Both the position numbers and the translations under genes were made by a program. The notes under the pieces are model-generated. The model searched no databases. It saw only the letters and a program-made list of their open reading frames with translations, and had not been told where the DNA came from. DNA of 7,057 bases from Actinomycetes bacterium (lineage in GTDB: Bacteria; Actinomycetota; Acidimicrobiia; Acidimicrobiales; RAAP-2), in assembly GCA_021805305.1 (NCBI GenBank), contig JAJZFO010000249.1:1-7057 (forward strand), given 5' to 3'. Shown one piece after another: positions 1-4,872 of the stretch. Within the stretch, counting starts at the first letter, position 1. Every line of letters begins with the position of its first letter.

Positions 1-366
1 GATGGTGCAGCGCCAGCGCTTGGCCGTGACGTGCAGGGCCACGGGTTGGGCCACGGCGGCGCCGAAGATCGGATCGAGGATCCGCGCGCCGGCGGCCGCG
101 TGATGGTCGGTGAGGAGATGGTCGCGCGCGCTCTCGCCGGTGACGAACCAGCCCACGTCGTGAAAGAGCGCCGCGACGATGAGTTCATCGGTCGCCCCGT
201 CGGCGACGGCGAGGTCCGCGCACTGCAGTGCGTGTTCGACGATGCTGACGTCGTCACCGACGTTGCGCTGACCGTGTTCCTCGTAGAGTGCGAAGAGCTC
301 GTCGAGCGAGGTCGGCGTGGGGTGTCGAAGGTCACCGGGTGCTCGAGGGGGGAGGGGTGAGGTCAT
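1..366 (-). CDS. HD-domain protein, PhnZ-like diiron oxygenase family (3' end outside window)
   Basis: The first 122 residues are present; the C-terminus lies beyond the window start. The sequence follows the 'phosphonate degradation HD-domain oxygenase' pattern: VEHALQCA (His45), FHDVGW (His69-Asp70), TDHHAAAGA (His88/89) and LHVTAKRW (His112, Lys116). These align with PhnZ iron ligands His34, His58-Asp59, His80 and His104, and with Lys108; the last ligand (PhnZ Asp161) would be outside the window. PhnZ oxidatively cleaves 2-amino-1-hydroxyethylphosphonate. Here, by my alignment from memory, three pocket positions differ: PhnZ Tyr24, Glu27 and His62 correspond to Asn35, Asp38 and Trp73, so the substrate is probably different. 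No other phosphonate gene is visible. The ATG has no clear Shine-Dalgarno, but a TATGGT hexamer sits 6 nt upstream, suggesting leaderless translation. Family assignment is fairly sure; substrate unknown. A plain HD phosphohydrolase is the alternative. Confidence 0.8.
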   Translation of the reverse strand, partial: MTSPLPPRAPGDLRHPTPTSLDELFALYEEHGQRNVGDDVSIVEHALQCADLAVADGATDELIVAALFHDVGWFVTGESARDHLLTDHHAAAGARILDPIFGAAVAQPVALHVTAKRWRCTI

Positions 367-372
367 GAGCCC

Positions 373-378
373 ACCATA
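373..378 (-). promoter_or_regulatory. Candidate -10 element of the HD oxygenase gene
   Basis: On the minus strand this reads TATGGT, fitting the TAnnnT pattern of actinobacterial -10 boxes. Exactly 6 nt separate it from the ATG, which would place the transcription start on the start codon (leaderless mRNA). No convincing -35 hexamer is visible at 16-19 nt. The sigma factor gene shows the same arrangement. Confidence 0.35.
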
Positions 379-398
379 GGAACCCGGGGTTACCCCGC

Positions 399-439
399 GG
401 TGTCGCCCGGTCGACGAGGGCGCACGCGGCGTCGACACC
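399..439. repeat. Inverted repeat between the ICMT-like and HD genes
   Basis: Perfect 7-bp arms GGTGTCG (399-405) and CGACACC (433-439) enclose 27 nt. Within the same interval the palindrome GTCGAC occurs twice (410-415 and 431-436), and a small hairpin CGGGG-TTA-CCCCG lies beside it at 385-397. The element sits after the ICMT-like gene and upstream of the HD gene, so it could be an operator or a weak structured 3' end. No T-run follows, so it is not a classical intrinsic terminator. Short arms in GC-rich DNA can arise by chance. Confidence 0.25.
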
Positions 440-473
440 TGCGCGTCACGGGCCAACCCCTGCGACACGCTCG

Positions 474-1145
474 CTACCAGACGCCGGGCAACAGCCGCCA
501 GCGGACCTGGTGAACGTAGTGCTCGTAGTCGAGGTTCTGACCCAATACGCGTTCCTCGCCACGAATGCGACCGATGTTGCATCCGCACACGAAGAGAACG
601 ACCAACAGATTTTGCCACGAGACGCTCTGGAGGAGGTAACCACCCAAGAGCAAGAAGTACGACGAATAGAGAGGGTGACGCACGAGGGCGTAGGGTCCTC
701 GTCGTTTGATTCCTCGATCAGCGGCGGCGAAGCCGAACGATCGACCCAAGGCCGCGAAGGACGCGAGGCAGTACACCAGACCGAGGAGCTGGACGTCGAG
801 TCCCGCGATCACCCCCCAGTGCGGATGTGCGCCAGTGGGTCGAAAGAGAAGTCCACCACAAGTCCCGCCGAGGGCCAGGAGCCAGTCGACGGGGTGAGAG
901 CTGAGTGTTCGGGCGCGTCGGCGAACGAGATAGGCGACCACCACCCAGAGTTGCTCGGCGAAGAACACCGCGCCGACGAGCGAATGCGTTCGATGGTAGT
1001 GCTGGTAGCCCGCCGAGGCGAAGAGAGCGGCGCCGCCCGCGCCGATCAGATTCGCCAGCGTCCTCGTCGCGTGGGTTGATCTCGTGCGACGCGGCCTTGG
1101 CGAAGTGGGCTCGGGCCTCGAACGCGCGAGAAGATGCGGCTTCAC
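474..1145 (-). CDS. ICMT-like integral membrane methyltransferase
   Basis: This 223-residue multi-pass membrane protein has the C-terminal signature of the isoprenylcysteine carboxyl methyltransferase/PEMT superfamily: LGRSFG (133-138), RRGPYALVRHPLYSSY (148-163, with Arg156-His157-Pro158), a membrane hairpin (about 158-190), then RIRGEERVL with Glu197-Glu198, and an aromatic tail ending in WRLLPGVW. In the family these segments bind S-adenosylmethionine and close the active site. Hydrophobic segments lie near 31-48, 56-74, 87-101, 113-133, 158-174 and 178-190. Bacterial members rarely have a known substrate; prenylcysteine is unlikely, and lipids, isoprenoids or amines are possible. The start is GTG, overlapping the DoxX stop as GTGA (4 nt) with no Shine-Dalgarno of its own, so translation is probably coupled. 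The N-terminal 25 residues are basic and non-conserved in character. It is the last gene of the six-gene cluster. Confidence 0.85.
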   Translation of the reverse strand: MKPHLLARSRPEPTSPRPRRTRSTHATRTLANLIGAGGAALFASAGYQHYHRTHSLVGAVFFAEQLWVVVAYLVRRRARTLSSHPVDWLLALGGTCGGLLFRPTGAHPHWGVIAGLDVQLLGLVYCLASFAALGRSFGFAAADRGIKRRGPYALVRHPLYSSYFLLLGGYLLQSVSWQNLLVVLFVCGCNIGRIRGEERVLGQNLDYEHYVHQVRWRLLPGVW

Positions 1146-1660
1146 GGGCGTGGAGCGGAGAGGGGCGCGCTCGCGCGGGTGCGGCGATGATCAACCGTGG
1201 CGTCGACGCTGAGGCGTCCAGCGCCGAAGACCGCGATGACCGCGGCCAGGGTGAGCAGGGTCACGTTGAACTCATAGCCCGGGTGGTTCGAGAGGGAGTT
1301 GATGCCGTTGGCTCCCGTGACGGTGATGATGGCCATGACCTGGTCCCCGAGCAGCGCCAGTGCGCCGAGGCGGGCACCGAGACCTAGGCCGACGAGGCAC
1401 CCGCCACCCAATTCGATGACCCCACCAAGTACGGCGAAGAACCCGCCAGGCCGTAGGTGTGCGACCGTGGCCATGAAGAGCGAGGTGCGGTGAATCCCGG
1501 GTCCGTTGAACCAGCCGAAGAGCTTGCCCCCGCCGTAGTAGATGAAGATCCACGCGAGGACGACACGCACGACCAGCAGCGCGACGTTCTCGCGCGCGCG
1601 GTGGTGAGGGGCCCCTCGCGGCAACCCCGGCACTCGCCACGGGAGTGAGGGGGGTGCCAC
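1142..1660 (-). CDS. DoxX family membrane protein
   Basis: This 172-residue protein has four predicted membrane helices (about 26-45, 72-95, 97-115, 131-147) and DoxX-family hallmarks: the first helix ends in YYGGGKLFGWFNGPG (41-55), a GYEFN motif (128-132) precedes the last helix, and the end carries GAGRLSVDA (146-154). The family is named for the thiosulfate:quinone oxidoreductase subunit of Acidianus. In Mycobacterium tuberculosis a DoxX protein forms a membrane redox complex with superoxide dismutase and a thiosulfate sulfurtransferase, but most members have no assigned reaction. The GTG start overlaps the upstream desaturase stop by one base (TAGTG), and its own stop overlaps the next start (GTGA), so it is coupled on both sides. 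Its position between an oxygenase and a methyltransferase raises the possibility of an electron-transfer or thiol-redox role, which is inference. Confidence 0.9.
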   Translation of the reverse strand: MAPPSLPWRVPGLPRGAPHHRARENVALLVVRVVLAWIFIYYGGGKLFGWFNGPGIHRTSLFMATVAHLRPGGFFAVLGGVIELGGGCLVGLGLGARLGALALLGDQVMAIITVTGANGINSLSNHPGYEFNVTLLTLAAVIAVFGAGRLSVDATVDHRRTRASAPLSAPRP

Positions 1661-2718
1661 TAGTGAGCCGATTCGCGCGAGTCGCAGCCTCGAAAAGGGC
1701 CAGCCAATTGGGCGATCATCACTCGCACGTGTCGTGCGCGGCCGGGCGCTTGTTCGACCAGGAGTGGTCGACCGGGCAGGCCCGTGTCGATGTCGACCGT
1801 GTCAGCGCTCGGGAAGACCGCCCGCCCGCTGATCTGGTCCCAGATGGTGAGGGCGAAGCCGAGGTTGACGTCTTGGCGCCCCTCGAGTCGGTGGTGGATC
1901 CGGTGGTAGTTGGGGCTGACGAAGAGACGGCCCAGCGGCCCGAAACTGAGATTGGTGTTCGAGTGCTCGAAGGCCACGACCGCCGCGTACGCCACCAGGA
2001 GGGTGGTGGGGATCGTCCCGTTAGAGAGAAGGATGATTCCCGGGATCAGCGTCACGAGGTAGGACACGTGTATCAATGGGTGGGTGCGAAACACCGTGAG
2101 GACGCTCATGTCCTCCTGGGAGTGGTGCAGTTCATGAAAGCGCCACAGCATCTCGATGCGATGGTTCGCCAAGTGGGCCAACCAGTTGCACCCGTCCATG
2201 GCGACGAAGATCAGCGTGATGACGATCCATCGGGGGGCGAACCCGTAGTGGGGTAGGACGATCCAGGGCAGTGAGCGGCGGGTCACCTCGGAGAACGACA
2301 GTGACAGGGCCACGACCAATGGGGCGACCACGGTCGCGTTCAAGACGGTGTACAACAGATCGTGGCGATACCCGCGAGCGAAGAAGGTGCGCCTTTGTGC
2401 GGGGCGCACGCGTTCCACCACCAGAAAGAGCGCGAGACAGGACAACGTCACGGGTCCCACGACCACGACTTTGAGGTTAGTGACGGCCGCGGTGAAATTA
2501 CTGCCGCCCCATCGACTCGACCAGCCAATGGCGACCAGCGTCACCGCGATCACGACGATGGAGAGGGCGGGAACGTAGATCGTCGCGTTGAGGCCGCGTC
2601 GTGATTGCCGCGCGCCGCGGGTGGGCGCCGCGATCGTGGTGATCTCGGACGTTCGCTGACGGTCGACGCGGGCGGGCGTCGGCGTCTGAAGGTGATGAAG
2701 GTCAGAAGCCGATGCCAC
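1660..2718 (-). CDS. Sterol desaturase/fatty acid hydroxylase superfamily membrane oxygenase
   Basis: The protein has the histidine clusters of non-haem diiron membrane hydroxylases (PF04116 type). Numbered from the GTG at 2718 (352 aa) these are HLANH (182-186), FHELHHS (His195, 198, 199), TRTHPLIH-like His213/His217, and NYHRIHHR (His272, 275, 276). Hydrophobic segments flank them (about 49-66, 82-102, 123-143, 163-178, 218-250). Such enzymes hydroxylate or desaturate sterols, fatty acids, ceramides, carotenoids or alkylglycerols using O2 and an electron donor; the substrate here is unknown. The start is uncertain: in-frame choices are TTG 2754, GTG 2727 and GTG 2718, all inside the COG4315 gene. 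No in-frame ATG/GTG/TTG follows that gene's stop until inside the first membrane helix. I chose 2718 for the shortest overlap (17 nt) and a G-rich stretch upstream. The roughly 45-residue N-terminal extension is basic and low in similarity to the family. The stop overlaps the DoxX start. Confidence 0.88.
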   Translation of the reverse strand: MASASDLHHLQTPTPARVDRQRTSEITTIAAPTRGARQSRRGLNATIYVPALSIVVIAVTLVAIGWSSRWGGSNFTAAVTNLKVVVVGPVTLSCLALFLVVERVRPAQRRTFFARGYRHDLLYTVLNATVVAPLVVALSLSFSEVTRRSLPWIVLPHYGFAPRWIVITLIFVAMDGCNWLAHLANHRIEMLWRFHELHHSQEDMSVLTVFRTHPLIHVSYLVTLIPGIILLSNGTIPTTLLVAYAAVVAFEHSNTNLSFGPLGRLFVSPNYHRIHHRLEGRQDVNLGFALTIWDQISGRAVFPSADTVDIDTGLPGRPLLVEQAPGRARHVRVMIAQLAGPFRGCDSRESAH

Positions 2719-3247
2719 CGCCGCCACCCCCCGTCGTCGTCGTGGTGGTCGCAACGCCCGTGCCGGAAGGCTTGATGAGCACCACGACAGACCATTTGCC
2801 CCACGTATCGGTCACGTTACCCTTGACCTGACCCGGTGCGGTGTCTCCGACAAACCAGTAGAGGGCGCGGCCGGCGTAGGTCACTTGACGCCGCCCGCCC
2901 GCGCGCGCGACGGTGCCGAGCTTGGCCGCGCTGACGCCGGGGCCCGCGACGGCCCTGGTCGCCCCCTTGGGCAGAAGGACCTCGGGCCAATACTTGAGAC
3001 AGGTGGTGCCACAGGGCGTCTTGCTGGGTTGCAGTGTGTACACCGTTCGCCCGCTGACGAGGATCGTGCCGAATTTCGTGGTCCGGAGTGCCGAGACGCC
3101 CAGGGGAGCCTTCGCGTGGCGCGCGGCGGCGCCCGAGACGCTGACGCTGCCCGCCAGGGCGAGAACCGCGCCCAACCCGAGCGATACGACCGCGAGGCGA
3201 TGAGCGTGGCGACCTGGGTGGCGGACCTGGTTCGCGGGGTGTGGCAT
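2702..3247 (-). CDS. Exported COG4315-type repeat protein
   Basis: This 181-residue protein belongs to the COG4315 secreted/lipoprotein repeat family of unknown function. A basic N-terminus and hydrophobic stretch (about 18-41) ending in SGAAA suggest a signal peptide with cleavage near residue 42. There is no lipobox cysteine, so it should be secreted rather than lipidated. Two family repeats follow: LGVSALRTTKFGTILVSGRT (49-68) leading to YTL, then CGTTCLKYWP with Cys79/Cys83; and LGTV(A)RAGG...VTYAGRALYWFVGDTAPGQ (about 110-140) ending in WGKWSVV. The C-terminus is low complexity: six Thr (167-172), six Gly (173-178), then IGF. The ATG at 3247 is preferred over the ATG at 3256 because GAGGAG lies 9 nt before the former but directly abuts the latter. 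The 3' end overlaps the desaturase gene. It is probably a surface product of the adjacent sigma/anti-sigma system. Confidence 0.87.
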   Translation of the reverse strand: MPHPANQVRHPGRHAHRLAVVSLGLGAVLALAGSVSVSGAAARHAKAPLGVSALRTTKFGTILVSGRTVYTLQPSKTPCGTTCLKYWPEVLLPKGATRAVAGPGVSAAKLGTVARAGGRRQVTYAGRALYWFVGDTAPGQVKGNVTDTWGKWSVVVLIKPSGTGVATTTTTTGGGGGGIGF

Positions 3248-3256
3248 GGTGTTCAT

Positions 3257-3262
3257 CTCCTC
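3257..3262 (-). promoter_or_regulatory. Shine-Dalgarno site of the COG4315 gene
   Basis: GAGGAG on the minus strand, 9 nt before the ATG at 3247. It decides between two in-frame ATGs, since the other (3256) follows it without any spacer. It is the strongest ribosome binding site in the window; most neighbours rely on overlap or show none. Confidence 0.7.
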
Positions 3263-3281
3263 GTTCTCAATGGCCCGTGAC

Positions 3282-3293
3282 GTGTGACCACAC
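3282..3293. promoter_or_regulatory. Short palindrome in the anti-sigma/COG4315 gap
   Basis: The sequence GTGTG-AC-CACAC is a perfect 5-bp inverted repeat with a 2-nt centre, about 35 bp upstream of the COG4315 start. It lies in the only non-overlapping junction of the six-gene cluster (3248-3321), so it may be an operator for a separate promoter or an RNA structure. No clear -10/-35 pair could be assigned around it. The size is compatible with chance. Confidence 0.25.
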
Positions 3294-3321
3294 AGTCCTA
3301 CGCGCGAGCGCCGTTGTGGGA

Positions 3322-4017
3322 TCAGTGCGCCGCCAGTGGTGCCGGGGTGGTCAGGTTGGCGCTCGCCAGGACGACGTCGTTCGCGCCGGTCACTCGAGCC
3401 GACGCCACGGCGGCTTGCGCACCGTTGATCGGTGCCGCCCAGGCGCCGTAGCCGTTCTTCAGTGAGAAGGTGCCCACGGCGAGTGCGCGTCCAGTGGCCA
3501 ACGTGACCTCGCACCACGCCGTGCCCGACCAGTGCCCCTGATCGAGGGTCATGTAAATCCACGGCGCCGGGCCCGGGCTCAGCCACACGTGACCTACCAC
3601 GCGTCCGTGTGAGGTGAGCTCGGCGCTGCGGGGGGCGGCGTTGACGCCAATCGCAGTGGTGCTCGCGTGGCGCCACGGTGCGCGACCGATCGAGAAGCCG
3701 GCGATCAGGAGCGCGAGCGCGGCAGCGACGAGCATGGCGTCACGACGACGATGGCGCGTCGCGCGCCGCGGCGTCTCGGCACGCAACCTCTGCATCAATC
3801 GCACCTCGAATCCGACTGGTGGCTCGCTCGCCGGCGCCAGGTTGAGGAGTGCGTCGGCCGCGAGCGAGAGCGTCTCGAGTTCCGCGCGACACGCGGCACA
3901 GGTGGTGACGTGATCAAGGACTCGAGATCGGTCGCGACCCGCGAGGGTGCCCAGCGCGAATTCGCTCAAGTCGTCGCGGACCTGGCCGCAGTCGGGTTGG
4001 CGAGCGGACCGAGTCAC
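3322..4017 (-). CDS. Membrane anti-sigma factor with ZAS-type zinc-binding motif
   Basis: This 231-residue protein has an N-terminal cytoplasmic anti-sigma domain (about 8-60) with HVTTCAAC (His36, Cys40, Cys43), the HxxxCxxC motif of zinc-binding anti-sigma factors. A basic linker (83-93), one membrane helix (about 95-111, MLVAAALALLIAGFSIG) and an extracytoplasmic domain (112-231) that may sense the signal or be cleaved follow. The layout resembles RskA-type anti-sigma factors. It should bind and hold the adjacent ECF sigma factor at the membrane until regulated proteolysis or a conformational change releases it. The GTG start overlaps the sigma stop as GTGA, and GGGAG (4023-4027) lies 5 nt upstream, so translation is coupled to the sigma factor, the usual way of matching the two proteins' amounts. 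The C-terminal domain (WIYMTLDQGHWSGTAWCEV, 153-171) gives no recognisable ligand. Confidence 0.9.
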   Translation of the reverse strand: MTRSARQPDCGQVRDDLSEFALGTLAGRDRSRVLDHVTTCAACRAELETLSLAADALLNLAPASEPPVGFEVRLMQRLRAETPRRATRHRRRDAMLVAAALALLIAGFSIGRAPWRHASTTAIGVNAAPRSAELTSHGRVVGHVWLSPGPAPWIYMTLDQGHWSGTAWCEVTLATGRALAVGTFSLKNGYGAWAAPINGAQAAVASARVTGANDVVLASANLTTPAPLAAH

Positions 4018-4589
4018 GACAACTCCCGCGCGACGACCTCGCGCATCTTGGCCATCCCGAGTCGAATCCGGCTCTTGGCGGTGCCCACGGGTATCGATTC
4101 GATCGTGGCGATCTCCGCCGCCGTACGACCGTAGAGGGAGGCGAGGACCACGGCACGGCGCTGGGGGGCAGGAAGTTGCGCCAGCGCGACTGTCGTACGC
4201 GACGTCGACTCCGCGGCGTCGGCCGCGTCGTCGGGTGAGATGTCGAGACTCGTCAAGTTCGTGAACAACACGTCCATCGGAGCCGTGGGGATCGCCCGGC
4301 GCGTACGTAGGGCGTCGATGGCCAAATTGCGCGTGATCGTCAGCGCCCAGCTGGTCACGGAGCCACGGCGAACGTCGAAGACCGCGGCGTGGCGCAGGAT
4401 CCGGATGAAGGCCTCTTGGGCGACGTCCTCGGCCGTCTGGGGATCGTTGACGATGCCGAGGGCCAAACCGAAGAGCCGGCGCTGGTAGCGACGAACGAAG
4501 ATGAGTACTGCTCGCTCGTCGCCGACGGCGATGCCCGCCAACAGTGCTTCGTCCGCGACCTCGTCATCTGGACCCTCACCGTGGCTCAT
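4014..4589 (-). CDS. ECF (group 4) RNA polymerase sigma factor
   Basis: This 191-residue protein has the two-domain layout of extracytoplasmic function sigma factors. Region 2 spans about 28-97, with RRYQRRLFGLAL, the core-binding/-10 recognition segment DPQTAEDVAQEAFIRI (49-64) and SWALTITRNLAIDALR (80-95). After a linker (98-131), region 4 follows (about 133-188), with LPAPQRRAVVLASLYGRT (139-156) and the helix-turn-helix TAAEIATIESIPVGTAKSRI (156-175) that reads the -35 element. There is no region 1.1 or 3. It resembles the SigK-type group that pairs with RskA-like partners, but the exact ECF group cannot be set by eye. ATG 4589 is chosen over the adjacent TTG 4592. No Shine-Dalgarno is present, but TACTAT lies 6 nt upstream, suggesting a leaderless mRNA. 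The stop overlaps the anti-sigma start by 4 nt. It probably controls the five genes downstream. Confidence 0.93.
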   Translation of the reverse strand: MSHGEGPDDEVADEALLAGIAVGDERAVLIFVRRYQRRLFGLALGIVNDPQTAEDVAQEAFIRILRHAAVFDVRRGSVTSWALTITRNLAIDALRTRRAIPTAPMDVLFTNLTSLDISPDDAADAAESTSRTTVALAQLPAPQRRAVVLASLYGRTAAEIATIESIPVGTAKSRIRLGMAKMREVVARELS

Positions 4590-4595
4590 CAACAG

Positions 4596-4601
4596 ATAGT
4601 A
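4596..4601 (-). promoter_or_regulatory. Candidate -10 element of the sigma-factor operon
   Basis: On the minus strand this reads TACTAT (TAnnnT), followed by 6 nt and then the ATG, so transcription may start on the A of the start codon. No good -35 match (TTGACA-like or the AAC-type ECF element) is visible 16-19 nt upstream, so whether the housekeeping or the ECF sigma uses it cannot be decided by eye. Confidence 0.4.
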
Positions 4602-4609
4602 CGGTGCAC

Positions 4610-4660
4610 GACCACGGCGGGATCACTCGAGCCCCCGTCGCGTCAGGTGGCACCGTGGTC
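4610..4660. repeat. Inverted repeat upstream of the sigma factor gene
   Basis: Perfect 8-bp arms GACCACGG (4610-4617) and CCGTGGTC (4653-4660) enclose 35 nt. It lies just upstream of the candidate -10 in the 172-nt gap between the sigma gene and tRNA-Ser. It could be a paired operator or a structure at the end of the tRNA transcript. No T-run is present. Chance remains possible at this GC content. Confidence 0.25.
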
Positions 4661-4761
4661 ATCATCGCCCGGGCGCACGCGCGAGGGCTGGCGCGAGGGC
4701 GTCGCGTTCCCACATCTGGGCGGGTGCGGCGCACCGGGCTACTCGTGAACTGAGTGAATTC

Positions 4762-4849
4762 TGGCGGAGGGAGTGGGATTTGAACCCACGGTGGGCAAGC
4801 CCACGCCGGTTTTCAAGACCGGTACATTCGGCCGCTCTGTCATCCCTCC
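4762..4849 (-). tRNA. tRNA-Ser (anticodon UGA)
   Basis: The complete cloverleaf can be read on the minus strand. The acceptor stem GGAGGGA (4843-4849) pairs with TCCCTCC (4766-4772), followed by discriminator G and an encoded CCA (4762-4764). The anticodon arm is CCGGT-CTTGAAA-ACCGG with anticodon TGA at 4813-4815, reading UCA codons. The long variable arm GTGGG-CTTG-CCCAC is typical of class II serine tRNAs. The T arm is GTGGG-TTCAAAT-CCCAC. The gene starts 23 nt after the typA stop on the same strand, so it may be processed from a typA transcript. No obvious terminator follows; a weak 5-bp hairpin lies at 4723-4735. Confidence 0.97.
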
Positions 4850-4872
4850 AGCGCGAATTCTAGTGGACGTGA

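Noticed and set aside
31..360. A 109-codon plus-strand open frame
   Set aside because: It is antisense to the PhnZ-like HD gene, whose metal-ligand motifs are all in order.
1645..2256. A 203-codon open frame on the plus strand opposite the desaturase gene
   Set aside because: The opposite strand encodes the histidine-cluster oxygenase; this frame is acidic, low in structure and resembles no family.
3248..3676. Extension of the COG4315 gene to an upstream start at 3676
   Set aside because: The extension overlaps the anti-sigma gene in another frame, is Arg-rich without motifs and would bury the signal peptide internally.
4723..4735. Hairpin GGTGC-GGC-GCACC as a terminator after tRNA-Ser
   Set aside because: The stem is only 5 bp and no T-run follows on the minus strand.
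4590..4849. tRNA-Ser 3' end as an integration site for a genomic island
   Set aside because: No integrase is present and I saw no second copy of the tRNA 3' end in the window.
4756..4861. GAATTC flanking both sides of tRNA-Ser, considered as a direct repeat of an insertion
   Set aside because: The same hexamer also occurs near 3957 and 5324, and the similarity does not extend beyond seven bases.
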